Assembly: GCA_002419055.1 (NCBI GenBank)
Contig: DIFI01000009.1
Coordinates: 186,001 to 250,000 of the forward strand
DNA from: Peptococcaceae bacterium UBA5752
Lineage (GTDB): Bacteria > Bacillota > Dehalobacteriia > UBA4068
Length of the DNA: 64,000 bases
Direction: 5' to 3'
The notes under the pieces are model-generated. The model was not told the origin of the DNA and ran no database searches. It worked only from the letters and a program-made list of their open reading frames with translations. Shown here piece after piece: positions 35,532-43,722 of this stretch. The stretch's first letter is position 1; the number at the start of each line of letters is the position of its first letter. Both the position numbers and the translations under genes were made by a program.

Positions 35532-37106
35532 TTATTTTAACATTTTATTTAAATCATTTTCTGGAGTGCTGATGGGGGTAATATTAAAGTTTTCTACAAG
35601 GAAATTTAATATATTCGGTGAGATAAATGCCGGCATTGAGGGGCCAAGATAGATATTCTTAATTCCAAGATGCAGCAGCGTCAAGAGAATGCAGACAGCC
35701 TTTTGTTCATACCAGGAGAGTACTAATGTCAACGGCAGCTCATTTACACCGCATTTAAAGGCGTCAGCCAAAGCAACAGCAACCTTGATCGCGCTATAGG
35801 CGTCGTTGCATTGACCCATATCCATAATTCTCGGCAACCCGCCGATTTGGCCTAAATCAAGGTCGTTAAAGCGATATTTACCGCAGGCAAGCGTAAGTAT
35901 TACTGTATCGGCAGGAGTTTGATTAACGAACTCAGTATAGTAGTTTCTGCCGGGTTTCAAACCGTCGCATCCGCCCACCAGAAAGAAATGTTTGATTGCA
36001 CCTGCTTTTACAGCGTCAATTACTTTGTCGGCCACGGAGAGCACCGTACCGTGTCCAAATCCGGTTGTTACCTGCTTGCCACCGTTGATACCAGTAAATT
36101 CTCTATTCTCGCTATAGCCTCCGAGTTCCAACGCCTTCCTGATTACAGGCGTAAAGTCTTTGTCTTCGCCGATATGGACCATATTGGGATAAGACACAAC
36201 CTCGGTAGTAAATACTCGATCTGAGTAGCCGACCTTTACCGGCATTATGCAATTTGTGGTGAAGAGAATAGGGGCGGGAATATCGGCAAATTCTTTTTGT
36301 TGATTTTGCCAGGCTGTGCCGAAATTGCCCTTTAAGTGAGGGTACTTTTTCAGCTGCGGATAGGCATGTGCGGGCAGCATTTCACCGTGAGTATAGATAT
36401 TGATGTCCGTGTCCTTTGTTTGCTCCAAGAGCAGCTTCAGGTCATAAAGGTCATGACCGGTGATTACAATAAACGGGCCTTTTTCAACGCTAAGCGGTAC
36501 AGTCGTCGGCACCGGAGTACCAAATGTTTCGGTATTGGCGCGATCAAGAAGTTCCATGCACTTGAAGTTAATCTCACCGACTTTTAATACCAGAGGTAGC
36601 AGCTTTTCCATATCCCAGTCTTCGCCGACTGCTTGGATGCCTTCGTAGAAGAAGTTGTTTACATCCTCATCCTCATAGCCAAGTACCAAAGCATGATAAG
36701 CATAAGCTGCAACGCCGCGCAGGCCGAATAAAATCAGTGCTTTAAGAGAGCGAATATCCTCATTATCATTCCAAAGGTCAGACATCTCAAAGTCGAGGTA
36801 GTTTTGTGGATTACCGCCGGCGTGGGAAATTACGGCAGCTTTTTCGAAAACAACCTCGGCGATCTTCTGATTAATTGCCTCGTTGTCAAAGTTTACGTTG
36901 GTTACAGTGGTGAAAAGTCCGGAAATCATTGCTCTGTGAGTGGCTTTCGTCGGGTTGCCTCCTGCCGCGCGGGCCAGTCCGATCAAAGCACCTGTAAGTT
37001 TGTCTTGCAGCAGTGCAGTATCGGATTGTTTACCGCATACCCCTGCAACGGTGCAGCCTGTCCCTTTTGCTGTTTGTTCGCATTGAAAACAAAACATTTT
37101 ATCCAT
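35532..37106 (-). CDS. hcp: Hybrid cluster protein (hydroxylamine/NO reductase)
   Basis: A 524-residue class I-like hybrid cluster protein. The N-terminal [4Fe-4S] cysteines are in CFQCEQTAKGTGCTVAGVCGK. Ligands of the hybrid Fe-S-O cluster appear in THGEMLPAHAYP (residue of about 241), FTTNCIMP near 292, and later CDG, CGKYRF and Glu-containing motifs. HCP reduces hydroxylamine in vitro and is now regarded as an NO reductase protecting anaerobes from nitrosative stress. GGAGG lies before the ATG. It is the second gene of an operon with an upstream Fe-S protein, opposite a Crp/Fnr regulator. Confidence 0.95.
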   Translation of the reverse strand: MDKMFCFQCEQTAKGTGCTVAGVCGKQSDTALLQDKLTGALIGLARAAGGNPTKATHRAMISGLFTTVTNVNFDNEAINQKIAEVVFEKAAVISHAGGNPQNYLDFEMSDLWNDNEDIRSLKALILFGLRGVAAYAYHALVLGYEDEDVNNFFYEGIQAVGEDWDMEKLLPLVLKVGEINFKCMELLDRANTETFGTPVPTTVPLSVEKGPFIVITGHDLYDLKLLLEQTKDTDINIYTHGEMLPAHAYPQLKKYPHLKGNFGTAWQNQQKEFADIPAPILFTTNCIMPVKVGYSDRVFTTEVVSYPNMVHIGEDKDFTPVIRKALELGGYSENREFTGINGGKQVTTGFGHGTVLSVADKVIDAVKAGAIKHFFLVGGCDGLKPGRNYYTEFVNQTPADTVILTLACGKYRFNDLDLGQIGGLPRIMDMGQCNDAYSAIKVAVALADAFKCGVNELPLTLVLSWYEQKAVCILLTLLHLGIKNIYLGPSMPAFISPNILNFLVENFNITPISTPENDLNKMLK

Positions 37107-37169
37107 TTTTATATCCTCCTTTTGTTTTGAGTAAACTTACTTATATATTGTTTCGGCTAAAAATTATTT

Positions 37170-37868
37170 TTATATTATTTGCCCATCAGTGGAGATAGTG
37201 AATACCTGCCAAGGAATAATTTTGCCACTGTTTTGCAAAGCAGTCTTAACTGCGTTTTCGATACCGCCGCAACAGGGCACCTCCATTCTGACCACAGTAA
37301 CGCTTTTGATATTATTGTTTTTAATTATCTGGCTGAGTTTATCAATATAATCAATACTATCAAGTTTAGGACAGCCAATCAGCGTTACTTTATGCTTGAT
37401 AAATCTATTGTGAAAGTTACCGTAAGCAAATGCGGAGCAATCGGCGGCTACCAATAGATTGGCGTTATCAAAATAGGGGGCATTTATGGGTATGAGTTTT
37501 ATTTGTACCGGCCATTGTGACAGCTGGGAGGCAATTTCGTTGGTATTGCAAGCACTAACATTTGTTTGGGCCCTGGCAATTTTTTTTGATTGAGTGCCGG
37601 GACAACCGCAGGGCAGAACTGCAGCTTGTTTGTTCATCTTATTTTGTTTTACTGCTTCTTGATCATAAGCAGCGGCTTCGCGCTCTACAAAAGAAATAGC
37701 GCCTGTCGGGCAAGCAGGCAGACAATCACCCAATCCGTCACAGCAATCATCGCGCAGCAGCTTGGCCTTTCCGTTAACCATGCCAATAGCGCCTTCATGA
37801 CAAGCTGCCGCACAAGCACCGCATCCGTTACATTTATCTTCCTTTATATCAATTATTTTTCGAGTCAT
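37170..37868 (-). CDS. 4Fe-4S dicluster protein, probable HCP electron donor
   Basis: A 232-residue protein. Two ferredoxin-type motifs (CNGCGACAAACHEGAI and CCDGLGDCLPACPTGAI) lie in the first 65 residues, and a conserved CPCGCPG-like segment (VLPCGCPG) and EVPCCGG occur further on. This type is regularly found beside hcp and probably delivers electrons to it; that role is inferred. ATG 37868 follows GGGAGTGAG. It is the first gene of the operon, 63 bases before hcp, and its promoter region carries a Crp/Fnr-type palindrome. Confidence 0.88.
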   Translation of the reverse strand: MTRKIIDIKEDKCNGCGACAAACHEGAIGMVNGKAKLLRDDCCDGLGDCLPACPTGAISFVEREAAAYDQEAVKQNKMNKQAAVLPCGCPGTQSKKIARAQTNVSACNTNEIASQLSQWPVQIKLIPINAPYFDNANLLVAADCSAFAYGNFHNRFIKHKVTLIGCPKLDSIDYIDKLSQIIKNNNIKSVTVVRMEVPCCGGIENAVKTALQNSGKIIPWQVFTISTDGQII

Positions 37869-37910
37869 TTTTCTCACTCCCTTATTTTATTTTAAAAAAC
37901 TAGTTTATAG

Positions 37911-37939
37911 TTGACTTTGTATTTAGATTATACTACAAT
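37911..37939 (+). promoter_or_regulatory. Promoter of the Crp/Fnr regulator gene
   Basis: TTGACT (37911-37916) and TACAAT (37934-37939) are exactly 17 bp apart. Transcription would begin near 37946. On the other strand TATAAT at 37932-37927 is the likely -10 of the Fe-S protein-hcp operon. Confidence 0.65.
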
Positions 37940-37953
37940 AAAAAAAACAAATC

Positions 37954-37969
37954 CGTTGTTTATACAACG
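37954..37969. promoter_or_regulatory. Palindromic operator, probable Crp/Fnr-family site
   Basis: CGTTGT-TTAT-ACAACG has perfect 6-bp arms. Its centre is about 41.5 bp upstream of the inferred hcp-operon transcription start, the class II activator position, and about 15 bp downstream of the regulator gene's own start. Confidence 0.65.
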
Positions 37970-37981
37970 TATAGAGGAAAT

Positions 37982-38641
37982 ATGGAAAATTATTTAAATA
38001 CTATCAAAAAAAATTCATTATTCAGCGGTATTGAAGAAAAAGAAATTAAGACTATGCTCGGTTGTTTAGAGGCAAGAATAGAAACTTATTCTAATAATCA
38101 GTTTGTGTTTCGCTTTGGAGAGAATATTTCAACAGTTGGTTTGGTGCTTTGTGGTAGCGTATATCTTGCCAAAGATGACTTTATGGGCAACCGTACTATT
38201 ATCTCCGAATCTGGGGAAGGTCAAATTTTTGGCGAAACGTATGCATGTATTCCTTCGGAATCGCTGGGGATAAGCGTGATCGCTGCGGAAGCGACAAAGA
38301 TTTTATTCTTGGATGTTCACAGAATAATGAATATTTGTTCCTCCGCCTGTGTTTTTCACACCAGATTAATTAGAAATCTGCTTTCAGTATTGGCGGAAAA
38401 TAACCTAATGCTGACAAGAAAAATGTTGCATATGTCTCAACGTACGACCAGAGAGAAGCTGCTTTCGTATTTATCGGCAGAGTCGCAAAAAAACGGCAGT
38501 GCTATTTTTAAAATTCCTTTTAACCGCCAACAACTGGCGGATTATCTGGCGGTCGACCGCAGTGCTATGTCTAATGAATTATGCAAACTGCGCGATGAGG
38601 GAATATTATCATTTCAAAAAAATTTTTTTAAACTAAATTAG
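37982..38641 (+). CDS. Crp/Fnr family transcriptional regulator (HcpR-like)
   Basis: A 219-residue regulator. The N-terminal cyclic-nucleotide-binding-type beta barrel (FRFGENISTVGLVLCGSVYLAKDD near residue 44) is followed by a dimer helix and a C-terminal winged helix, where RQQLADYLAVDRSAMSNELCKL is the recognition region. There is no N-terminal cysteine cluster of the FNR type. It is divergent from the hcp operon and shares a palindrome with it, as HcpR regulators of nitrosative stress do in anaerobes. AGAGGAAAT precedes the ATG. The effector is unknown. Confidence 0.9.
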   Translation: MENYLNTIKKNSLFSGIEEKEIKTMLGCLEARIETYSNNQFVFRFGENISTVGLVLCGSVYLAKDDFMGNRTIISESGEGQIFGETYACIPSESLGISVIAAEATKILFLDVHRIMNICSSACVFHTRLIRNLLSVLAENNLMLTRKMLHMSQRTTREKLLSYLSAESQKNGSAIFKIPFNRQQLADYLAVDRSAMSNELCKLRDEGILSFQKNFFKLN

Positions 38642-38725
38642 TAATAAATGCTTTAATGTAAACTGATAATACAATTGTTAAGATAAGTTCTCTGGCAATG
38701 CAAATCTAGGGAGGCTGAAGCTGTC

Positions 38726-39643
38726 ATGTTATATGAGTTTGAAGGTAAAATAATCACGACAATAGATCAGAATATAAAATTTAGTGACCAAAAGCAGTAT
38801 TTAGGTATAATGAACTATGTTGATAGTAAACTCATATTAGAACAACTGCGTTTAAATGATAAGCTATTAAATTATTGGTCAATAAATCGATCGATGGTAT
38901 ATGAAAACCATGAAGAGTTTGATTTTATTGGTCTTAGTATATTGAACCGTGATAATTTATTTGCACAAAAGGAAAAGATATGCATCTTTATCCGTAAAAA
39001 CATCATATTGTTTGTTGCAAAAACAACAGCTCCAATAGAAAAAATACTTCATGAAATAGCGGAAAATAAAAATTTAACTATCGGCTTTGAGCGGATCCTA
39101 AGTACATTTTTTGAACGGTTAGTTAGTGATGATGTTAATATTCTGGAAAGTATTGAATTGGAAATTGCCGAGCTGGAAAATGAGCTGATTACTTCCGGTA
39201 AGAAGGATTGTGTTAAAGAGATTATTTCTTTAAGAAAAAGATTGATGCTGTTTAAGCAATATTATGAACAATTGCTTGATGTTTTAGATGATCTGCAGGA
39301 AAATGAAAACGATATTCTCTCCGATACTTCATTAAAATATTTTAGAATATTTGACGGCAAAGTCGACAGACTCTATCACAATATTTTGAACCTACGGGAT
39401 TATTTAACCCAAGTGCGCGAGTCTTATCAGGCAGAGGTAGATATTGGGTTAAATAACATCATGAAACTATTTACCGTGATTACGGCAATCTTTTTGCCGT
39501 TGACGCTGCTTGTCGGCTGGTATGGCATGAATCTTAAAATGCCTGAATACGATTGGGCCTACGGTTATCCCGTGGTAATAGTATTATCTATTATAATTGT
39601 AGTTTTTTTTCTTGCTTATTTTAAAAAACATAAATGGTTTTGA
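38726..39643 (+). CDS. CorA family divalent cation transporter
   Basis: A 305-residue magnesium/divalent cation channel. A long cytoplasmic domain with a helical stalk leads to two C-terminal membrane helices; the first ends in the YGMN signature near residue 274, followed by LKMPEYDW. It forms pentamers in the family. GGGAGG lies 11 bases before the ATG. The stop is followed by a bidirectional terminator. Confidence 0.93.
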   Translation: MLYEFEGKIITTIDQNIKFSDQKQYLGIMNYVDSKLILEQLRLNDKLLNYWSINRSMVYENHEEFDFIGLSILNRDNLFAQKEKICIFIRKNIILFVAKTTAPIEKILHEIAENKNLTIGFERILSTFFERLVSDDVNILESIELEIAELENELITSGKKDCVKEIISLRKRLMLFKQYYEQLLDVLDDLQENENDILSDTSLKYFRIFDGKVDRLYHNILNLRDYLTQVRESYQAEVDIGLNNIMKLFTVITAIFLPLTLLVGWYGMNLKMPEYDWAYGYPVVIVLSIIIVVFFLAYFKKHKWF

Positions 39644-39666
39644 AAACGAAATACAATGAAACAAAA

Positions 39667-39700
39667 AAGAAAGAACCGTACTGAAAAGTACGGTTTCTTT
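39667..39700. terminator. Bidirectional terminator between corA and the helicase gene
   Basis: The stem AAGAACCGTACT/AGTACGGTTTCTT with a GAAA loop has T-runs on both strands. Confidence 0.85.
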
Positions 39701-39765
39701 GCAATTTAAGGCAAATTTGCTTGCCACCAACATAGATACTATCAGTTGTTTTCAGACCACAGTCC

Positions 39766-41511
39766 CTATCCGCGCGGCCGACGCGATTTGGGGGTAGAAT
39801 TTCCAGCACTGGAAGTGTGATTGTTTCTCTTATCACTATGTGATTGAATAGCTGACCCTGCAGTGCTCCTACGTGTTTTGTTAGTCTCGGCCATTTTTAC
39901 CGTTTTAACTGCTCTTCCGCAGATTTTACAGCCTGACATGGCTTTCAAAACTTCATTGCTGCGTCCGGAGGGTATTTCTACGATAGTTTGCTTTGGTAAA
40001 ATGCTAACCTTGCCGATATCGCTGCCGACAAGATCTGTGATCTCGGTAATTGCACCAATAATGTGATTTGCGGCAATGTGATGAGCAGAGCCTATATCTA
40101 TCATAACAGTCTCATAATCAGCGTTACGAGGGCTAATTTTGTTGGATCTCTTATACCCTTTGACTGCAGTATCCAAATCCCGCTGCTTGATGTCAGTAAC
40201 TATATCAGGTGGAGCGTCAATGGCAAAATGCAGCTGTAGCGCTGCTGCTGCAATATTTTTTTCGGAATATCCTTTCTTAGCTAATTTGTCTGCCATTTCT
40301 AAAAAGGATGGTTGTATCTCGCTCTGTATAGCTTCTTCCATGGCGCTTATTGCTTTGATACTGTTGAGCTTTTGAATATCGCCATGGGATGGAAGATTCA
40401 TCTGATTAATCTCTGATTTTACCTCGTATGCGATACTACGCATAATGTTTATTTCACGTTTACTGCTGCAAATGGTGATAGATCGACCAGATTTTCCTGC
40501 ACGTCCCGTTCTGCCGATACGATGAATGTAGTATTCAGTATTTTGCGGCAGGTCATAGTTGATAACAAAATCAATGTCATTAACGTCAATTCCACGGGCG
40601 GCAATGTCCGTGGCTATGAGTATAGATGTTCTACCATGTTTGAAACCTTGCATAACGGAAGTTCGCTGATCTTGCTTAATGTCGCTGTGTATGCTTTCAA
40701 CACTGAAATGAAGGTCGGTAAGAAACTCGTTTAATTCATCAACCATTTTTTTTGTGTTGCAGAAAATTAGTGCTCTGTGCGGTTGGTAAAATTTAATCAA
40801 CATGCTCAGCGCATCTTTTTTCCTATTGGAGGGTACATATAAATAACTTTGCTCAATGTCTTCAATGGTGACTTGACTCTTGTTGATTTCAATCAATTGA
40901 GGGTCTTTTTGGAACTCTTTTGTCAGAGCCAAAATAGACGGCGGCATCGTTGCAGAGAACAGAATTGTTTGCCTGTTCTGGGGAGTATCAACTAAAATGG
41001 TTTCGATATCCTCTTTGAAGCCCATACTAAGCATCTCATCGGCCTCATCCAAAACTACCATCTTCAAGTTGGAGAGCTTGATCGTTTTGCGACGCATGTG
41101 ATCCATTACCCGGCCGGGTGTTCCAATAACTATATTTGCTTTGCGAAGGCGAATACACTGCTTGTCTATGGCAGCGCCGCCATAAATTTCAACGGGACGG
41201 ATCTCGGTATTAAATCTGGCAATTTTGCGGATTTCTTCTGCGGCTTGCTGTGCCAACTCTCTGGTGGGGCAGAGGATAAGCACCTGAATGGTTGCTTTTT
41301 CCTCATTAGTATCAATTCTCTCGATTGCGGGGATGGCGAATGCGATAGTTTTTCCTGTACCGGTCTGGGAGCGGGCAATGACGTCTGCGCCTGCTCTGAT
41401 TATTGGAATGGCTGCTGCCTGGACGGGCATCGCAAATTCAAAGCCCATTTCGCTAATGGCCCTTTCTATTTCGGGAGAAAAGTTTAGCTGTGAAAACGGA
41501 ATATTTGTCAT
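39766..41511 (-). CDS. DEAD-box RNA helicase with DbpA-type RNA-binding domain
   Basis: A 581-residue helicase of the CshA/DbpA/DeaD type. The core shows the Q-motif (FEFAMPVQAAAIP), Walker A SQTGTGKT near residue 48, DEAD near 151, SAT near 183 and HRIGRTGRAGKSGR near 328. The DbpA C-terminal RNA-binding domain spans about residues 475-545, ending in a basic low-complexity tail. Likely roles are ribosome assembly and RNA unwinding in the cold. ATG 41511 follows GAGG. An attenuator-like leader lies upstream. Confidence 0.93.
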   Translation of the reverse strand: MTNIPFSQLNFSPEIERAISEMGFEFAMPVQAAAIPIIRAGADVIARSQTGTGKTIAFAIPAIERIDTNEEKATIQVLILCPTRELAQQAAEEIRKIARFNTEIRPVEIYGGAAIDKQCIRLRKANIVIGTPGRVMDHMRRKTIKLSNLKMVVLDEADEMLSMGFKEDIETILVDTPQNRQTILFSATMPPSILALTKEFQKDPQLIEINKSQVTIEDIEQSYLYVPSNRKKDALSMLIKFYQPHRALIFCNTKKMVDELNEFLTDLHFSVESIHSDIKQDQRTSVMQGFKHGRTSILIATDIAARGIDVNDIDFVINYDLPQNTEYYIHRIGRTGRAGKSGRSITICSSKREINIMRSIAYEVKSEINQMNLPSHGDIQKLNSIKAISAMEEAIQSEIQPSFLEMADKLAKKGYSEKNIAAAALQLHFAIDAPPDIVTDIKQRDLDTAVKGYKRSNKISPRNADYETVMIDIGSAHHIAANHIIGAITEITDLVGSDIGKVSILPKQTIVEIPSGRSNEVLKAMSGCKICGRAVKTVKMAETNKTRRSTAGSAIQSHSDKRNNHTSSAGNSTPKSRRPRG

Positions 41512-41537
41512 GGTGTTCCTCAATTCTAATAAATAAA

Positions 41538-41578
41538 TAAAAAAACGAGGACTGAATTCCTCGTTTAATACCAAACGA
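41538..41578 (-). promoter_or_regulatory. Transcription attenuator in the helicase leader
   Basis: On the minus strand, TCGTTT-GGTATT-AAACGA (41578-41561) can form an antiterminator. Its 3' arm overlaps ACGAGGA of the next hairpin (41564-41545: ACGAGGA-ATTCAG-TCCTCGT), which is followed by seven T residues. The two hairpins exclude each other. The terminator lies 27 bases before the start codon. Confidence 0.75.
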
Positions 41579-41603
41579 TTATTTCATAGTTGTATTATAT
41601 ATA

Positions 41604-41632
41604 ATTTTATCATCAATAATGTATTTTGTCAA
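41604..41632 (-). promoter_or_regulatory. Promoter of the DEAD-box helicase gene
   Basis: On the minus strand TTGACA (41632-41627) and TAAAAT (41609-41604) are 17 bp apart. The leader to the start codon would be about 86 bases long. Confidence 0.75.
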
Positions 41633-41768
41633 TATAGCCAAGTGTAAGGAAGGTATTTTGCTACTTATATGCAGATTAATGCTTTTTGAAAACGATGAAG
41701 ATTCGGTTGTTCGAAGGAATAGTTTATCAATTATATTTGTGGGGTTCTTTCTTGTGTTTTTTATTGTT

Positions 41769-41800
41769 AAACGGCGGCATTTAGTAATGCCGCCGTTTTA
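41769..41800. terminator. Bidirectional terminator downstream of the DUF11 gene
   Basis: AACGGCGGCATT/AATGCCGCCGTT form a perfect stem with a TAGT loop, with TTTTATTAA after it on the plus strand and a T-rich stretch on the minus strand. Confidence 0.85.
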
Positions 41801-41845
41801 TTAACTGAGTTAGCAATTTTATATAATATGTCTAAAGGGATTAAT

Positions 41846-42703
41846 TTAAATGGTGCCGGTGACAACTAAGATAGCTGCTCCCGGAGTGACTGTAATTACG
41901 CCGAGTGCGTCCTGTGCATAAGTAGCGGCAGGTATCGTTATTACACCGGAGATGGTAGCAAATGCGCCGGTTCCGGCGGTGTAAGTATATTCAGTAGTTA
42001 TTGTCAGGGGTGATCCATCTAATGTGACAGTGATACCAGCGGCAAGAGCCGGATCAAAAGTATCGGTCAGCACAACATCGGTTGACGCAGTATTGCCATA
42101 GTTCTCCAGTATAAAGGTGTAAGTGAGAGTTGAGTTATCCGCAACCGGATTAGGCGACATATTTTTGGTAATCGCCAGTTGCGGGATATTGCTGGTGTAA
42201 ATTGTTTCCGTGGCGGTTACAGGTTCAACAATACCGCCGCCGCTGACAGTAACAATATTTTCGATGCTGTCTTCGACATCAAGCGGAGCATATTCGTTGA
42301 CGTCCACTTCATATACCAGCAAAACATTGCCGCCGGCCGGGATCAGGGGGATTGTTAATGTCAAAGTCGGTGATGTGGTAAGAGGCACAATGTTGGCCTG
42401 TGGTGCACCGTTCCTAAAGTGTAATACCGGTCCGACATAAGTTAATGGGTAGAGGTTAACTGGCGGAGCTCCGTAAGGGTACTGGCCTAAATTATCTACA
42501 AAGCTCACCGATGTAAGATCGGATCCGGTGTTGTTGGTTATAGAGACATAGTAGGTTACATCGTCGCCAAAGATATAGTCGTCGTTGACTGCCGTTTTGG
42601 TTATGGTAACGGCATCGAGAATGCTACCTTGAACTATATTTGATAAAGTGGTCTGTCCGTCATTATAGGTAAGAATAGCTTGGTTGGTAAAAAGTGTTGC
42701 CAT
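41846..42703 (-). CDS. DUF11 repeat protein without signal peptide
   Basis: A 285-residue protein made of two DUF11-type beta-sandwich repeats. It starts MATLFTNQAILTYNDGQTT and contains ITKTAVNDDYIFGDDVTYYVSITN near residue 36 and LAITKNMSPNPVADNSTLTYTF near residue 170. Such proteins are abundant in Clostridia. They lack an export signal and may be placed on the spore surface or form appendages, but no function is established. GGGAG precedes ATG 42703; the longer reading to 42781 lacks a ribosome-binding site. It has its own terminators on both sides. Confidence 0.82.
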   Translation of the reverse strand: MATLFTNQAILTYNDGQTTLSNIVQGSILDAVTITKTAVNDDYIFGDDVTYYVSITNNTGSDLTSVSFVDNLGQYPYGAPPVNLYPLTYVGPVLHFRNGAPQANIVPLTTSPTLTLTIPLIPAGGNVLLVYEVDVNEYAPLDVEDSIENIVTVSGGGIVEPVTATETIYTSNIPQLAITKNMSPNPVADNSTLTYTFILENYGNTASTDVVLTDTFDPALAAGITVTLDGSPLTITTEYTYTAGTGAFATISGVITIPAATYAQDALGVITVTPGAAILVVTGTI

Positions 42704-42852
42704 AAATTTGCATCTCCCATTTTCAAATTGATTAGTTGAACAATCAGCTTGTTCACTATAGTATATGAAGATTTTTAACATTAGGTACTTAAAAAACAGA
42801 CAATATGTTATATATGCATAGCAATTTGGGGATAAAATTCTAGGCGTATTAC

Positions 42853-42895
42853 ATAAGACAGCGATAGTATTTAAACAATACTGTCGCTGTCTTAT
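42853..42895. terminator. Long hairpin between the DUF11 gene and the ECF operon
   Basis: The arms 42853-42871 and 42877-42895 (core AAGACAGCGA/TCGCTGTCTT) pair over 19 positions with one G-T wobble. It lies 70 bases beyond the last gene of the minus-strand ECF operon and is its likely terminator. Confidence 0.7.
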
Positions 42896-42925
42896 ATAGT
42901 CTTGTAAATCATTAAATTATGAAAT

Positions 42926-42951
42926 TGGCGCAGTGGAAGGGACTTGAATCC
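42926..42951 (-). other. Relic of a tRNA 3' end
   Basis: Read on the minus strand, this 26-base piece ends in CCA and carries the T-loop TTCAAGT. It matches the 3' end of the tRNA-Leu gene at 56997-57022 in 21 of 26 positions. No 5' part of a tRNA adjoins it. Such pieces often mark old integration ends. Confidence 0.6.
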
Positions 42952-42965
42952 AATTATGATAGGGA

Positions 42966-43709
42966 CTATAGTTTGAAGCGCACTTTTATGTTGCTATTTT
43001 TTGCATAACCTTGCAGCTCACTGACTACACCCATCACGGCATTGCGCAAAATATTTTGTACAAAAGGAACCATTTTGATAGGTTTATCGTTGATCAGCAA
43101 TTCTACACGTTGATTAGAAAGGATACAATCACTATGCAGAGCTTTATGATGTGCAATTAACTCAGCCATCTCCCGGCAGGAATAACCGCAAGCCGAACAA
43201 CACTCCGCATCAAAATTTGGTAACGGTTCAAAGGCATTTTCAATCACAAAATCCACTAATGAATCAGAATGCTCGAGTGCATTGAAGATAGGCAATCCGT
43301 TTATTTCACCGTCATGTTGGTTAGCAAATATACCGGATACAGCGATCACGAGGTTGTCAGTGAGCTCTAAGATATCTTGTTCGCTAATGGCTGTGATAAT
43401 CCGCGGTGCATTACATTCGACAATATCTTCTAATATGACGAAGTCCTGATCATAATGTTTCAATATCAAATTGACAGGTAACATTGATTGATATAGGATA
43501 TCCGTTTCGGATAAACTACGTATTGTGACCTGTTGAGCATCTTCGAGCTTTTGTTTATTGGACGTTGGATTATAGTCAAAGACGAAATCTGATTGGATAT
43601 CTTTTATTGATCCTACCGTATAGCCCCGATTGCACAGACCGCTGGTAATGATTTCACAGACTGTGGTCTTGCCGGACTTTGGAAACCCGATTATGGAAAT
43701 TGCTTTCAT
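42966..43709 (-). CDS. MobB-like P-loop protein with Fe-S-type C-terminal domain
   Basis: A 247-residue protein. The first 130 residues resemble MobB, the GTP-binding factor of molybdopterin-guanine dinucleotide synthesis: P-loop GFPKSGKTT near residue 8, VGSIKD near 32 and DFVILEDIVE near 110. Residues of about 165-200 hold a four-cysteine motif (CSACGYSCREM, then a later Cys) like small Fe-S domains, and the tail resembles extensions seen on archaeal MobB proteins. It is the last gene of the ECF operon. GGAGG precedes the ATG. A role in handling the imported cofactor is inference. Confidence 0.75.
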   Translation of the reverse strand: MKAISIIGFPKSGKTTVCEIITSGLCNRGYTVGSIKDIQSDFVFDYNPTSNKQKLEDAQQVTIRSLSETDILYQSMLPVNLILKHYDQDFVILEDIVECNAPRIITAISEQDILELTDNLVIAVSGIFANQHDGEINGLPIFNALEHSDSLVDFVIENAFEPLPNFDAECCSACGYSCREMAELIAHHKALHSDCILSNQRVELLINDKPIKMVPFVQNILRNAVMGVVSELQGYAKNSNIKVRFKL

Positions 43710-43722
43710 AATATCCTCCTTA

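Noticed and set aside
41619..41804. A 61-codon plus-strand frame between the helicase and DUF11 genes
   Set aside because: It starts in the helicase promoter and ends inside a perfect terminator stem, has no ribosome-binding site and resembles no family.
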